Shown here piece by piece: positions 18,147 to 28,065 of a DNA stretch of 64,000 nt. The notes under the pieces are model-generated. The model did no database searches. It was given only the letters and a program-made list of their open reading frames with translations, and was not told the origin of the DNA. The position numbers and the translations under genes are program-made. This stretch comes from Planctomycetota bacterium (GTDB taxonomy: Bacteria; Planctomycetota; Planctomycetia; Pirellulales; Pirellulaceae). Position 1 is the stretch's first letter. Each line of letters starts with the position of its first letter. The DNA lies in assembly GCA_014381825.1 (NCBI GenBank), contig JACNKX010000113.1, forward strand, positions 127,367-191,366, given 5' to 3'.

Positions 18147-20939
18147 ATGCAAAATACCGCCGCAATCGTTTTGTCTTTGTTGGCGACCGCAGTCACTGCG
18201 GCGGATGCACCACAAGCCCGCGACGAGCGATTGACCGTCGAGCTGTTTGCCGAGCATCCGCAAATTGTCACACCGACGGGATTAGCCGTCGCGAAGGACG
18301 GTCGTGTCTTCGTCGCCGAAAGCCACACACACTTTCGCCCTGACGACTACGACGGCCCAACCGCGGATCGAATCTTGATCTTCGAAGACACAACTGGCGA
18401 CGGTCGAGCCGATAAGCGAACGATCTTCCACGAAGGCTTCACGCACGTGATGGACATCGAGTTTCACGCCGACGGCTCGCTGTACGTGGCTACGCGGCGC
18501 GATATCCACCGCATGCACGACGTGAATGGTGATGACAAGGCGGACGAGATCACCCGCGTCGTTTGGCTCGATACCAAAGGCGATTATCCACACAACGGTC
18601 TGTCCGGACTGGCATTCGATTTCGACGGCGGTTTGAATTTCGGACTCGGCGAGAACTTGGGCGCTGCGTACACGTTGCACGGAACCGATGGAATCAGCTT
18701 CAGCGGCGGTGGCGAAGGAGGCAGCACCTACCACGTTCAACCGGACGGCAAACGGCTTCGGCGTGTCTCTACCGGATGGTGGAACCCGTACGGAATGTGC
18801 GTCGACGCATTCGGGCGCGTGTTCGGAACGGACAATGATCCAGGAGCATCGCCGCCTTGCCGATTGATCCAAGTGGTCGAAGGAGGCAACTACGGTTACG
18901 AATATCGATATGGCCGAACGGGCCTGCATCCCTTGATTGGATGGAACGGCGAGATCCCCGGCACTCTACCGATGATCTCCGGAACTGGCGAAGCTCCCTG
19001 TGCGATCGTCGCTTACGAAGCTGATGCATTTCCAAAGGAGTATCTCGGCAATCTGTTCGTCCCCTGCTGGGCCGATCATCGCGTCGAGCGTTACACCATC
19101 ACGCAACGCACCGACAAAGGACTCGTTGACGCCAAACGTGAGATTCTGATTGAAGGCCCTGATGATTTTCGCCCTGTAGGGATCGATGTCGCGCCCGACG
19201 GAACGGTCTATATCAGCGATTGGGTATCGAGCAGCTACTCGCTTCATAAACTAGGACGGATTTGGCGGATACGACCAAGCGCAACTTCGCTATCCACAGC
19301 GTTAACGCCAGAACCAGCCGAACAAGTACGTAAGAATTATCGGCGTATTGGCAGCTTCAAGGTATCCGAGACGTTTCCCTTCTTCAGCGGTGGAGACATT
19401 CCAAGCACTGACAATCTGGAATACATGTATGACGCATCCGGCAATGATCCATTCGACCGACTCCAGGACCGTTTGGGCTTAGAAAGCAAGAGAACACTCA
19501 GCAGACCCAATAGGATGGCGTTGGACCTCTTGGCGGTTCGCCTCGGTACGGCGACAGACCAAAGTCAACTCGCAATCCGCGCACACTCCATGCTCTACCG
19601 CAATTCTTCCGATCTAAAGGAGGTTGCCGCAGTCCCTGCTTACCATCACGATCCGGTGTTTCTCCACCCCCCCGCAAAGGCTCCTTTACCGCGGTGGTCT
19701 CAATCTCACCGCTCGCTCGCGCACACCCCACCTGGACTCCTGGTATTACTCGCATCCCGGCGCAACGACTCGGTACGGTCATATGTCGCCGCTGAACAAC
19801 TAGACCTATTTCTGACGGCGGACAACCCGGACACTCGCTTCCTCGCCATCAAATGGATCGCTGACGAGAAGCTTGTCGACTATCGACCGGATCTTGTGCG
19901 AATGCTCAACTCCAGTCAACTTGATTACCGCCTGTTCCGAGCCGCGGCAGCGGCCATTGATCGGATCGACGAGAAGAAGCCCGCTGATCAACCGTCCGTC
20001 GAGTTGCTACTTGCAAAGATCAACGATTCCAACGCACCGGCTTCGATTCGAAGCCTCTGCCTAAGAATGATCGAGCCGACTGCAAAGGGACTCTCGTTAG
20101 ATCACTTGCTCACTTTGGCCAGACATCCCGATGCGAAACTTCGACTAGAAGCAGTTCGTACGTTAGCGAATCATCCCGATGATCGTCGCGAGAAGGAATT
20201 GATCAGCCTCGTCGTGGATGCAAAGCAATCGGAAGAAGTTCGAGCCGCAGCGATCGTGGGCCTGGCGACAACCGCCGAGTCGCACGTGGAAGTGCTGCTC
20301 GAAACCGCAACGTGCGGCGAACGTCCACTGCGCGACGAATTGCTGCGCTCACTCGTTGGGGTCCAGCTTACGGATGCTCAAAAGAACCAGCTTGCTGAAT
20401 TAGCCATCGCCCATCCAACGACGAACGAAGCCGTGAAGCGAATCTTGAAACAAGCCGCAGACCCTCGGCCTCATCACGAACAAACCGAGGCGTGGAAGGA
20501 ATTGCTGAGCGACGGAGACGCGGCTGCCGGGGAACGAATCTTCTTTGGCAACAAAGTAGGAACTTGCTCGCGATGCCACACGATGGACGGTCGCGGCAGC
20601 GCCGTCGGGCCTGACTTGTCGAAGATCCGACAGCGAGTCAAGTCAGAGGGCGTCGAGTGGTTGCTGGAAACGATTCTCGAGCCGAGCAAGCAGATGGCTC
20701 CTCAATACACGCCGTGGCAGATCGTCACGAAGGACGGCAAGACCCTCGTCGGGTTACCTCGACGCAAGGGAGGAAGCGGGGAAGCATATCTCGGAATCGA
20801 TGGAAAGGAGTTCAGTGTGAAGAAGCCAGATATTGAGTTTCACCGCGAGATGCCTACGTCAATCATGCCCAAAGGCTTGTTGCAAAGCATGACGATTCAG
20901 GAGTTGAACGACTTAATGGCGTTTATTGTCGCCGACTGA
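18147..20939 (+). CDS. PVC-type heme-binding CxxCH protein with beta-propeller and HEAT repeats
   Basis: This exported protein of about 930 aa has a signal peptide (TAAIVLSLLATAVTAA), a sugar-dehydrogenase-like beta-propeller at about residues 25-380 (motifs PTGLAVAKDGRVFVAES, HNGLSGLAFDFDGGLNFG, FGTDNDPGASPP), a HEAT-like helical region, and a C-terminal cytochrome c domain with the heme motif CSRCH (near nt 20566) and GPDLSKI. The layout matches the planctomycete membrane-bound dehydrogenase/CxxCH family. ATG 18147 is preferred: GAGG lies upstream and the signal peptide begins there. A proline-rich patch at a run of seven Cs near 19670 interrupts the helical repeats. A DUF1501 gene and a WD40 gene follow on the same strand, a common planctomycete trio. 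Confidence 0.88.
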   Translation: MQNTAAIVLSLLATAVTAADAPQARDERLTVELFAEHPQIVTPTGLAVAKDGRVFVAESHTHFRPDDYDGPTADRILIFEDTTGDGRADKRTIFHEGFTHVMDIEFHADGSLYVATRRDIHRMHDVNGDDKADEITRVVWLDTKGDYPHNGLSGLAFDFDGGLNFGLGENLGAAYTLHGTDGISFSGGGEGGSTYHVQPDGKRLRRVSTGWWNPYGMCVDAFGRVFGTDNDPGASPPCRLIQVVEGGNYGYEYRYGRTGLHPLIGWNGEIPGTLPMISGTGEAPCAIVAYEADAFPKEYLGNLFVPCWADHRVERYTITQRTDKGLVDAKREILIEGPDDFRPVGIDVAPDGTVYISDWVSSSYSLHKLGRIWRIRPSATSLSTALTPEPAEQVRKNYRRIGSFKVSETFPFFSGGDIPSTDNLEYMYDASGNDPFDRLQDRLGLESKRTLSRPNRMALDLLAVRLGTATDQSQLAIRAHSMLYRNSSDLKEVAAVPAYHHDPVFLHPPAKAPLPRWSQSHRSLAHTPPGLLVLLASRRNDSVRSYVAAEQLDLFLTADNPDTRFLAIKWIADEKLVDYRPDLVRMLNSSQLDYRLFRAAAAAIDRIDEKKPADQPSVELLLAKINDSNAPASIRSLCLRMIEPTAKGLSLDHLLTLARHPDAKLRLEAVRTLANHPDDRREKELISLVVDAKQSEEVRAAAIVGLATTAESHVEVLLETATCGERPLRDELLRSLVGVQLTDAQKNQLAELAIAHPTTNEAVKRILKQAADPRPHHEQTEAWKELLSDGDAAAGERIFFGNKVGTCSRCHTMDGRGSAVGPDLSKIRQRVKSEGVEWLLETILEPSKQMAPQYTPWQIVTKDGKTLVGLPRRKGGSGEAYLGIDGKEFSVKKPDIEFHREMPTSIMPKGLLQSMTIQELNDLMAFIVAD

Positions 20940-21068
20940 ACACTTGCGAGTTCAGCTACATGCACGAACGACGTGCGTGTTGGATTGAGGAAACGTTGCG
21001 TTGCACATCGAGTTGTCGGTATCCTTAATGCACCGGTTCGAGCCAACCTGACTATCGATTGAACGATC

Positions 21069-22355
21069 ATGAATACCTCACTCTGCAAACCATGGGAACA
21101 CCAGCTGTCGCGTAGGCAACTGCTGGGCACAACGACTGGCGCTGCGGTTGCAGCGGTCGGATTAGGCCCGCTGCTACAGCCCGTGATTGCGGAAGAGTTA
21201 AAGAAGAAACAGAAGCAGGTGCTGTTCGTTTGGCTGGACGGCGGGATGAGCCAGTTGGAAAGTTGGGACCCGAAGCCGAACACACAGTTCGGCGGGCCGT
21301 TTCGCGCGATCCCGACATCCGTCCCAGGTATCCATATCAGCGAATTGCTTCCGAAGTCCGCCAGGCAAATGCATCACTTGGCAGTCATTCGAAGCTTGTG
21401 TACGCAAGACAATTCGCATTCGGCGGGCGTTGCTCGCATTCAGCGCGGCGATCCGAAAGACCGCGGTGTAACTTATCCCTACTTCGGGTCAGCCGTCGCG
21501 AAACTGCTCGGCCCCGGCGAAAGCAAGCTGCCGCCGTACGTTTGGATCAAGCCCGGAAGCGGCGGATTCAAGCATACAGATGCTGGGTTCCTCGGCCCGA
21601 AATTCGGAGCGTTAGCATTCGGCGACGGACAACCGCCGGAGAATCTGTTGCTCCATAAATCAATTACCGAGCAAGCGGATGACGAACGCGACCAACTCCG
21701 CCGAGCCGCTAACCGGCGCTATGCGGCAAAGCGAAGGAAGCAGGTTACTGAAGCAAACAGCTACGTCTTCGAGATGGCTCGCACATTAATGAAACGACAG
21801 GACTTGTTCGATACGACGAAGCTCGATCCAAGCGACGTCGAACGTTATGGGACGCATGAGATCGGTCGACACATGCTGCAAGCTCGGAAGATGCTCGAAG
21901 CGGGCGTGACATTTGTCAAAGTCAATTCATACGGTTGGGATACGCATGGCGACAACTTCAACGGACACGCCAGTCTTGTTCCGAAATTTGATCAAGCCTT
22001 CGCAGCAATCGTCGAGGACTTAGCGGAACGCGGCATGATGGAAAACGTGTTGGTGATTGCCATGAGCGAGTTTGGGAGGACACCTCGAATCAACGGACAC
22101 ATCGGTCGCGATCATTGGCCCGAGGCATGGTCGCTGGCGATGGGTGGCTGTGGCGTCCGTGAGGGAATCACCGTCGGGAAGACGAACGAAAAGGGAACTT
22201 TCGTCGCGACCGATGAACATGACATCGGCCACATATTCCACACCTGGTTTCGCGCCTTAGGAATCGACAGCACCGACATCGAGTACGACAACGGCGGACA
22301 ACCGCTCCCGATTGCTCATGACGACATGCACGTGATCGAAGAGCTGTTAGCATAA
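21069..22355 (+). CDS. DUF1501 family exported protein
   Basis: This 428-aa protein has a twin-arginine-type leader (LSRRQLLGTTTGAAVAAVGLG) and the DUF1501 core: VLFVWLDGGMSQLESWDPKP near the N-terminus, the internal VNSYGWDTHGDNF and, toward the C-terminus, MSEFGRTPRINGHIGRDHWP. DUF1501 belongs to the alkaline phosphatase/sulfatase-like fold. Planctomycetes encode many copies beside cytochrome-containing proteins. It starts 129 bp after the CxxCH heme protein on the same strand. The substrate is unknown. Confidence 0.92.
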   Translation: MNTSLCKPWEHQLSRRQLLGTTTGAAVAAVGLGPLLQPVIAEELKKKQKQVLFVWLDGGMSQLESWDPKPNTQFGGPFRAIPTSVPGIHISELLPKSARQMHHLAVIRSLCTQDNSHSAGVARIQRGDPKDRGVTYPYFGSAVAKLLGPGESKLPPYVWIKPGSGGFKHTDAGFLGPKFGALAFGDGQPPENLLLHKSITEQADDERDQLRRAANRRYAAKRRKQVTEANSYVFEMARTLMKRQDLFDTTKLDPSDVERYGTHEIGRHMLQARKMLEAGVTFVKVNSYGWDTHGDNFNGHASLVPKFDQAFAAIVEDLAERGMMENVLVIAMSEFGRTPRINGHIGRDHWPEAWSLAMGGCGVREGITVGKTNEKGTFVATDEHDIGHIFHTWFRALGIDSTDIEYDNGGQPLPIAHDDMHVIEELLA

Positions 22356-22418
22356 ATGCCAAGTAGAGTGTCGGTGTCGGCCACACCAAGAATTAGCTAA
22401 AAACTAAAGACCTAGACC

Positions 22419-23501
22419 ATGACCGAACAACCACAAGACCTCGCAACTCGCTTCGAGCCAAAAGAGCTCGCGGTCATTGGTGCCGACCCACAAGTATTCG
22501 CTGCCAAGTTCAATCCGTCGGGGAAGTTGCTCGCGGCAGGCGGCTTTGATGGTCGTGTCCGATTGTGGGATCTCGCCACGGAAGCGCCTCAAGAACTGCC
22601 TGCGTTAACCGCCCACGATGGCTGGGTGCAAGCGCTCGCCTTCTCGCGCGATGGCCAACGACTTTACACAGCCGATTCTTGGGGAAAGCTATGTGCGTGG
22701 GATGCGAACGATGGGAAGCCGGAACTAGCTTGGTCCTTGAACGAGGCACACGATGGTTGGCTTCGTGATCTGGATGTGAATGCGGATGGTACGAGAATTG
22801 TTACCTGTGGTCGCGACCAAGTGGTTCGTATTTGGGCCGCTGTCGATGGAGCACCACTTTTAGAGTTGCAAGGTCATAAAACCGATGTCTACTCGGTTCG
22901 TTTTCATCCAGAGAAACAGCTGATCGCTTCAGGCGACGATCGTGGCATCGTAAAGCTATGGGGAGCAACAGACGGTCAACTCGTTCGGGAGTTCGACGCG
23001 AGTTTGCTGTATCTTGAGCATCGACTGCAAGATGTCGGCGGTGTTCGAACGCTGGCGATTGATCGAGCCGGGAAGCGTCTAGCCGTCGGAGGCACGATTC
23101 CGAAAAATGGGGCAACGGTCCAGGGCACGCCGAGCGTCTTGTTGTTCAACTTTGAAACTGCCGAGCTAACACACACTCTGAATTTTGGTGCGTCGACTCA
23201 CTGCTTTGTCCACGAAATCATTCTGCATGACGAAGGGTTTGTAATGGCCGTCACCAGCGGCACACCCGGCCAAGGGCAAGTCATCTTCCAGCTGCCCGAC
23301 GAAGAAACGCCGTTCTACACAACGACGAAACTTCTGAATTGCCACAGTATTAACCTGCACGGGCCAACGGGACGAATTGCGATTGTCACAACCAATCGTG
23401 GAAGCAACGGCAACGGACGAAGGCTTGCAGAGAACGGCGAGTACGAAGGCAATAACTCGCCAATTCATCTCCTTCAGTTCGCCGAGGCAGCGAGTTCCTA
23501 G
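22419..23501 (+). CDS. WD40 repeat protein
   Basis: This 360-aa protein without a signal peptide has repeated WD40 blades: KFNPSGKLLAAGGFDGRVRLWDL, then ALAFSRDGQRLYTADSWGKLCAWD, LDVNADGTRIVTCGRDQVVRIW and VRFHPEKQLIASGDDRGIVKLWG, followed by more degenerate blades. It fits a seven-bladed propeller. It lies 63 bp downstream of the DUF1501 gene and completes the CxxCH-DUF1501-WD40 group often seen in this phylum. A scaffolding role is inferred. Confidence 0.9.
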   Translation: MTEQPQDLATRFEPKELAVIGADPQVFAAKFNPSGKLLAAGGFDGRVRLWDLATEAPQELPALTAHDGWVQALAFSRDGQRLYTADSWGKLCAWDANDGKPELAWSLNEAHDGWLRDLDVNADGTRIVTCGRDQVVRIWAAVDGAPLLELQGHKTDVYSVRFHPEKQLIASGDDRGIVKLWGATDGQLVREFDASLLYLEHRLQDVGGVRTLAIDRAGKRLAVGGTIPKNGATVQGTPSVLLFNFETAELTHTLNFGASTHCFVHEIILHDEGFVMAVTSGTPGQGQVIFQLPDEETPFYTTTKLLNCHSINLHGPTGRIAIVTTNRGSNGNGRRLAENGEYEGNNSPIHLLQFAEAASS

Positions 23502-23549
23502 CGGCCGTCGAGCACTTCTGAAGCCCAACGAAACACTTCGCTGTCGCAA

Positions 23550-24923
23550 TTATCGTCGAATATCGCGACTTGCGTCAAAGCTCGAGACACTGCTCTGCAA
23601 TCGCGGTACGATCGCCGCAGGTTGCCCTTGGTCTGGATCGACTGCATCGACAACGACTTGCGTCTCGCTGATATCGACGAAGAAGTCATCGCCCGTTAGA
23701 GGATTGATCTTGGCCTTTGGCGGCGTCCCCCCGGTGGCGATTTGCAACGCCAGCGCCCAGGCCTCGCACTTCGCCCGATCCAGCGCGATTAAACGGCTGC
23801 CTTGATCAAGTTGTAACAACAACAGCTGATCGGCAACGAAGGGATAATCGTCGCGCCCACGCAGCAGTTCTAGATTGGCTTCGATTTGCCGGAAGACTGA
23901 AGCGCGTTCGTAGTAAGGCTTCTGGCAGGCGTCGACGACATCACGCATTGTACGTAAGTAGAACAACTCGTCTTGATCAATATTGACGGCGACGAGTTCA
24001 GCCAATTGCTGGATTCCGATCTCATCGCGGTATTCACGGAGCTCTTCGTAAGAAAGCATCGACAACAGGTAGCCATCGCGGATCAACTCGTACGTGTGCA
24101 ATCCCTGCGCTCGATCACCGATCCAGGCGTTCGCGTCATCTGGCCACCGCTCCAATTGCTGGACAACGAGCATCTTCAGTTGCCGATGAACGGAGGGCGT
24201 GGCAGCTGGGTGTCGCGCGATGCCTTCCAACAACTGGAGAGCCTCGCCTCGTCGCACTGCCCCTCCACCCCGCGAAACGATATTCCTTTCGCCGGCCAAT
24301 TGTTCGCTCACGCGCAACATCAGCCGTAGCGGTTCGATGGCCCTTTCTGGCTCACCGGCTTCCAAGAGGCCAGCGGCGTATAGACCTTCGAGTCGATTAC
24401 CGATCTCGATCGCGTCAAGGTAACTCGTGTCGGCGGACAACCCAAGCGAATGATCAACGGGAACGTCAAAGTCCACCGCCGAGACCAGCTGCTCGTATTT
24501 CTCACGCTTCGCCCGATAACGCTGCGACAACGTGGCAACAACATGAAGAGTTGACGCCGTAAACTCAAAACCCTCGACCGGCCAAACTTTGTCCAAGTTC
24601 TCGCGACTGGAGTCACGAAAATTGGGTGGAAAGATCTCGTCAAATTGTGCGACCACAGAAGCCGCGTTCGGCATTGCCTCCAAGCGAGAATGATTCGAAC
24701 CGGCCCGAGACGAATTCCCCATCAGTTGGAGCGGAGTCGCGTACTCCGCGATTAGTCTCGCGAGTTCAGCTTGCAGCTCCGCGTCGTGCGTCTCGGTCAG
24801 ACCGGGCAACGACGCATACTGAACAACGTCCGCCGGTGTTTTGACGGATGGTTCGTTCTTGTTGCATGCGATGCAGCAAAGCGGAAGGAGGATCAGGGGC
24901 AAGAAGTTCCATCGAGATCGCAA
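23550..24923 (-). CDS. Lipoprotein of unknown function
   Basis: About 457 aa with a lipoprotein leader (RSRWNFLPLILLPLCCIAC). The TTG at 24923 is chosen as start because GGAAAGGAA stands just upstream on this strand, and because it places the leader at the N-terminus; a GTG at 24968 would add 15 residues. The body is alpha-helical and acidic with no recognised catalytic motif (for example ALQLLEGIARHPAATPSVHR and YLLSMLSYEELREYRDEIG). It resembles other helical planctomycete lipoproteins of unknown role. It converges on the WD40 gene. Confidence 0.7.
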   Translation of the reverse strand: MRSRWNFLPLILLPLCCIACNKNEPSVKTPADVVQYASLPGLTETHDAELQAELARLIAEYATPLQLMGNSSRAGSNHSRLEAMPNAASVVAQFDEIFPPNFRDSSRENLDKVWPVEGFEFTASTLHVVATLSQRYRAKREKYEQLVSAVDFDVPVDHSLGLSADTSYLDAIEIGNRLEGLYAAGLLEAGEPERAIEPLRLMLRVSEQLAGERNIVSRGGGAVRRGEALQLLEGIARHPAATPSVHRQLKMLVVQQLERWPDDANAWIGDRAQGLHTYELIRDGYLLSMLSYEELREYRDEIGIQQLAELVAVNIDQDELFYLRTMRDVVDACQKPYYERASVFRQIEANLELLRGRDDYPFVADQLLLLQLDQGSRLIALDRAKCEAWALALQIATGGTPPKAKINPLTGDDFFVDISETQVVVDAVDPDQGQPAAIVPRLQSSVSSFDASRDIRR

Positions 24924-25040
24924 CGTACCGATTCCTTTCCAAGTAGTCGGTAATGCTACCGCCGACACGTACTCCTGGGAAAGAGCAACTCTCGGCGAAT
25001 GCGTGTGGCACTGGAAGAACCTAACGCTAGAGCGTAAGGC

Positions 25041-25601
25041 TCACACCTGCGATTGGCGTTCGCGAAACTCTTGGGCGAGTTTGACGACATCCACGAGTTC
25101 GGCCAACCCGGCGGCGGCGAACTCGGGGCCTGAGACGTACGTTCCGGGTCGGACCCATTTTTCAATATCGTCTTGCGCAGCTCCGAACATGTCGGCAAGG
25201 AGCTGATCCATTTTTCCTTCCAAATGGGCGAAGTGCCGAGCCCACTCGGCGGCTTCCGCCAGCTGAACGCTTTCCTCACTTTGCCAGCGCATCGGATGAA
25301 ATAGCAAAACACTATAGGGCGTGACGACGCGCCGAACACACGCCGCTAGCGGCCACAGCGCGGCGGACGAACACTCGCCCGTCACGATGCCGGTCGCCTG
25401 TACCTCGCGCATGACAATCAAGTTCATCAGCGACAATGCACAATAGGGACTGCCACCCGGTGAATCGAAGTAGATAATGCACTCGCCACCTTGAGGGACG
25501 CTGAGCAGTTTGTCCGTCAAATCAGCGCCGTTCTCCGTCATGTCGCCGACGATCGCAATTTCGACTGCACCTTCGTCTTGATCTTCGATTTCTTCCTGCA
25601 T
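25041..25601 (-). CDS. ClpP-like serine protease
   Basis: This protein of about 186 aa has the ClpP/crotonase-like fold signature: YFDSPGGSPYCALSLMNLI, TGECSSAALWPLAACVRRV (catalytic Ser expected in the SSA) and SVLLFHPMRW (catalytic His). The C-terminal YVSGPEFAAAGLAELVD matches the ClpP end, but where ClpP has its Asp I read Gly, so the triad may be altered. ATG 25601 has AGGAA about 9 nt upstream. The protein is shorter and more divergent than housekeeping ClpP and is not beside clpX, so it is likely a specialised paralogue. Confidence 0.8.
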   Translation of the reverse strand: MQEEIEDQDEGAVEIAIVGDMTENGADLTDKLLSVPQGGECIIYFDSPGGSPYCALSLMNLIVMREVQATGIVTGECSSAALWPLAACVRRVVTPYSVLLFHPMRWQSEESVQLAEAAEWARHFAHLEGKMDQLLADMFGAAQDDIEKWVRPGTYVSGPEFAAAGLAELVDVVKLAQEFRERQSQV

Positions 25602-25758
25602 CCGTGATGATTCCTGCCGATGTTCTGTCTTAGACGTAATGTATAGGATTGAATTGGCATCCGGTGACGGTGCTGGTATACGCGGATCTGCGATTCGCCG
25701 CAAGGAAGTGCAAGCTCGCCCAGCGTTTCAGTTCGCTTCCCATCAGTACCGCTCAATG

Positions 25759-25764
25759 TATAAT
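25759..25764 (+). promoter_or_regulatory. Candidate -10 element (TATAAT)
   Basis: A perfect TATAAT lies about 66 bp upstream of the zinc-ribbon/GYF gene in the divergent region with the ClpP-like gene. No good -35 is seen at 17 bp spacing, so this is tentative. Confidence 0.35.
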
Positions 25765-25829
25765 AGTGGTTCTCGAAACTGCGGACTCACGGACGCCTGA
25801 CCCTCTCGCCCCCTCGCACAAGTAGTTAA

Positions 25830-26504
25830 ATGGGCATTCGGTTTTATTGCCCCGATTGCGGGCGACGACTCAACATAAAAGCGTTCCTGGCTGGAAAACG
25901 CGGGATCTGCCCTCATTGCGACTCGCGTGTGCTGATTCCGATGGAGAGCCAACTACCGTCCGATGCTCCAAAACATCGCCCGACTTCGGTTCAGGCGGCG
26001 GCAACTCCGGTCACTGCCGGAGCAACAGCACCCGCGAACGCTCCGTCCGCCGATCCGGTCATTCAACAACCGTCGCCTGAGCCGATCTCCGGAGAGAATC
26101 CTTCCGATCCAATCGGCGAGTCTCCCGACTCCGTTTGGTACGTGAGACCGTCGGCTGGCGGACAATATGGCCCGGCGCGCGGTGACGTCATGCGTCGTTG
26201 GCTGACGGAAGGTCGAGTAACCGCAGATTCAATGGTGTGGCGCGAAGGCTGGGAAGATTGGAAACTCGCCGCTCCTGTATTCCCTTCGTTGGAAACAACA
26301 CCCTCGACGAAGAAGCTCGATCCCGTGACGCCAGTTCCATCATTCTTGGTGCCTGATGATGAGGAGCAAGACATTAGCAAACCCGTGGCGGCACCTGCTC
26401 GCCGCGTAACTTCGAAGAAGAAATCGATTGCTCCGCTGATTATATTGGGGCTGTTGATCGTCGTGCTGCTGGTTGTTACTGTCGTAATTCTACAGAGTGC
26501 ATGA
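25830..26504 (+). CDS. Zinc-ribbon and GYF_2 domain membrane protein
   Basis: This 224-aa protein starts with a zinc ribbon (FYCPDCGRRLN and GICPHCDSR, two CxxC pairs, residues 5-35), followed by a Pro/Ala/Ser-rich linker and a GYF_2-type domain at about residues 105-150 (WYVRPSAGGQYGPARG, then VTADSMVWREGWEDWKLA). A C-terminal membrane anchor follows (PLIILGLLIVVLLVVTVVI). The ribbon and GYF domain should face the cytoplasm. GYF domains bind proline-rich peptides in other systems; the partner here is unknown. The domain set is common in planctomycetes. Confidence 0.85.
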   Translation: MGIRFYCPDCGRRLNIKAFLAGKRGICPHCDSRVLIPMESQLPSDAPKHRPTSVQAAATPVTAGATAPANAPSADPVIQQPSPEPISGENPSDPIGESPDSVWYVRPSAGGQYGPARGDVMRRWLTEGRVTADSMVWREGWEDWKLAAPVFPSLETTPSTKKLDPVTPVPSFLVPDDEEQDISKPVAAPARRVTSKKKSIAPLIILGLLIVVLLVVTVVILQSA

Positions 26505-26599
26505 CTCAAGCAGAATTGAAACTCGAAGACTGAAACTCAAATACCGTTGCCGTTAGGCTCACCTAAATACAAAATATCTTGCTCGGACAGGAATTCACA

Positions 26600-27163
26600 A
26601 TGCTCTCACGTTTAGCAATAGCAGCCACGTTGATTCTCGTTGCGACCACCTTCACGTTTGCGGCTGACGAGGTCAAAGACTCCAAAGTCGGTGAAATCAC
26701 ATTGAAGACTCCCGCCAGTTGGAAGCAATCCAAGCCGACAAGCAACTTGCGCTTAGCTCAGTTTGAGATTCCCGCCGCCAAAGACGGCAAGGAAGCTGCC
26801 GAGTTGGCGATCTTCTCGTTCGGTGGGGGCGGTGGCGTGCAAGCCAATGTCGATCGCTGGGTGGGTCAGTTTTATTCTGAGGGGCGCAAGTCAAAGGTTA
26901 CCAGTGGAAAGTCAGATATCGGGCAATACGTTGTCGTCGACGTCACGGGCACCTACAAGAAACCCGTCGGGCCGCCGATTCTTCGCAAGACCGAAGCGTT
27001 GAAGGACGCCCGTATGGTGGCAGTCATCTTGGCTGTCGAGGGGAAGGGAAACTACTTCCTTAAGATGACAGGAGAGGAAGTGACCGTTTCTGCCGCTGCT
27101 GAAGCGCTTCGAACCTCGTTCGGCGGCAAAGAAGCCGACGAGAAAGCACTCGAAGCCGAGTAG
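26600..27163 (+). CDS. Secreted protein of unknown function
   Basis: About 187 aa with a signal peptide (LAIAATLILVATTFTFAAD). The mature part reads as a mixed alpha/beta domain: GEITLKTPASWKQSKP, LAIFSFGGGGGVQANVDRW, YVVVDVTGTYKK, then YFLKMTGEEVTVSAAAEALR. This resembles PsbP/Mog1-like domains seen in bacterial exported proteins, but only by eye. ATG 26600 has AGGAA just upstream. It lies between the GYF gene and a lipoprotein on the same strand. Confidence 0.7.
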   Translation: MLSRLAIAATLILVATTFTFAADEVKDSKVGEITLKTPASWKQSKPTSNLRLAQFEIPAAKDGKEAAELAIFSFGGGGGVQANVDRWVGQFYSEGRKSKVTSGKSDIGQYVVVDVTGTYKKPVGPPILRKTEALKDARMVAVILAVEGKGNYFLKMTGEEVTVSAAAEALRTSFGGKEADEKALEAE

Positions 27164-27323
27164 CAATCACGAGGTAATGCCTGGCCGTAAAATACGCCTA
27201 GCGTGCTAGCAAGTAACAATCGGGCTGCTCGCGTTCGACTTGACGGTTCGCACGAGAACTGAGACACTTCGCGCGCATTGGTCTCAAATCCGTCCGCTCA
27301 CTGTTGACATGGAAGTCATCGTT

Positions 27324-27938
27324 ATGAGCAAGCAATCGCTTCTCGTCATTACATTGCTCGTGGCTCTTGCTGCGGGGTGCAATCCGTCGTCGTCCGACAA
27401 CGCAGTCGTGCCGGATGAAAATGCTCGTGATCTTTCGATCGACGCGTCTTCGGATATTCCGTTTGCCGCAGCCGACACGAACAAACCGGATGCGGTCGTC
27501 GAAGCGTTTCTCGTCGCACTTCGTGATGGCAACAACGAGATTGCGGAGGCGTTGCTAACAACCATCGCCCGCCGCGAAACGAAGGAACACGAACTCGCGG
27601 TCCAGCCTCCGGGTTCGCCTTCGGCCCAGTACGAGATCGGTGAAATCAAGCACGTGCAAGGCGGCGTACACGTCAACAGCATCTGGAGTGAGTTCGATGA
27701 GTCAGGTGAGCGATCGGTCTACGAAATCGTCTGGGTTCTACGACACGAGCCAATCGGCTGGCGAGTAGCCGGGATGGCGACGGCCGTAAACCCCGCTAAA
27801 CCGCCGATTTATTTGGACTTCGAGAACGTGCCAGACTTGCTCCAAAAGTGGAAGCAGGCCGATGCCGAGTTGGCGGCGCAGGCCGAAGAAGATCAGACGC
27901 TGCAAGCCGCCCAGCCTACAACAACGTTGCAGCGCTAA
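27324..27938 (+). CDS. Lipoprotein of unknown function
   Basis: About 204 aa with a lipoprotein leader ending LLVALAAGC. The mature part contains NKPDAVVEAFLVALRDGNNEIAEAL and later YEIVWVLRHEPIGWRVAGM, which looks like an NTF2/SnoaL-like cone fold of the kind found in many planctomycete lipoproteins; this is an inference by pattern. The frame is open 28 codons upstream, but the leader fixes the start at ATG 27324. The C-terminus is Ala/Gln-rich. Confidence 0.72.
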   Translation: MSKQSLLVITLLVALAAGCNPSSSDNAVVPDENARDLSIDASSDIPFAAADTNKPDAVVEAFLVALRDGNNEIAEALLTTIARRETKEHELAVQPPGSPSAQYEIGEIKHVQGGVHVNSIWSEFDESGERSVYEIVWVLRHEPIGWRVAGMATAVNPAKPPIYLDFENVPDLLQKWKQADAELAAQAEEDQTLQAAQPTTTLQR

Positions 27939-28065
27939 CGCGCCGAATCGCCAAGCGCTCCATCGCCCGCGCGTGTCGAGAGTAAACCGAGTATAGTAGT
28001 CTCCTACGGTTCGCCAAGAACCTCTGGAAACTTTCTGACTATGCTGAATCACGGGAGTTACTCCG

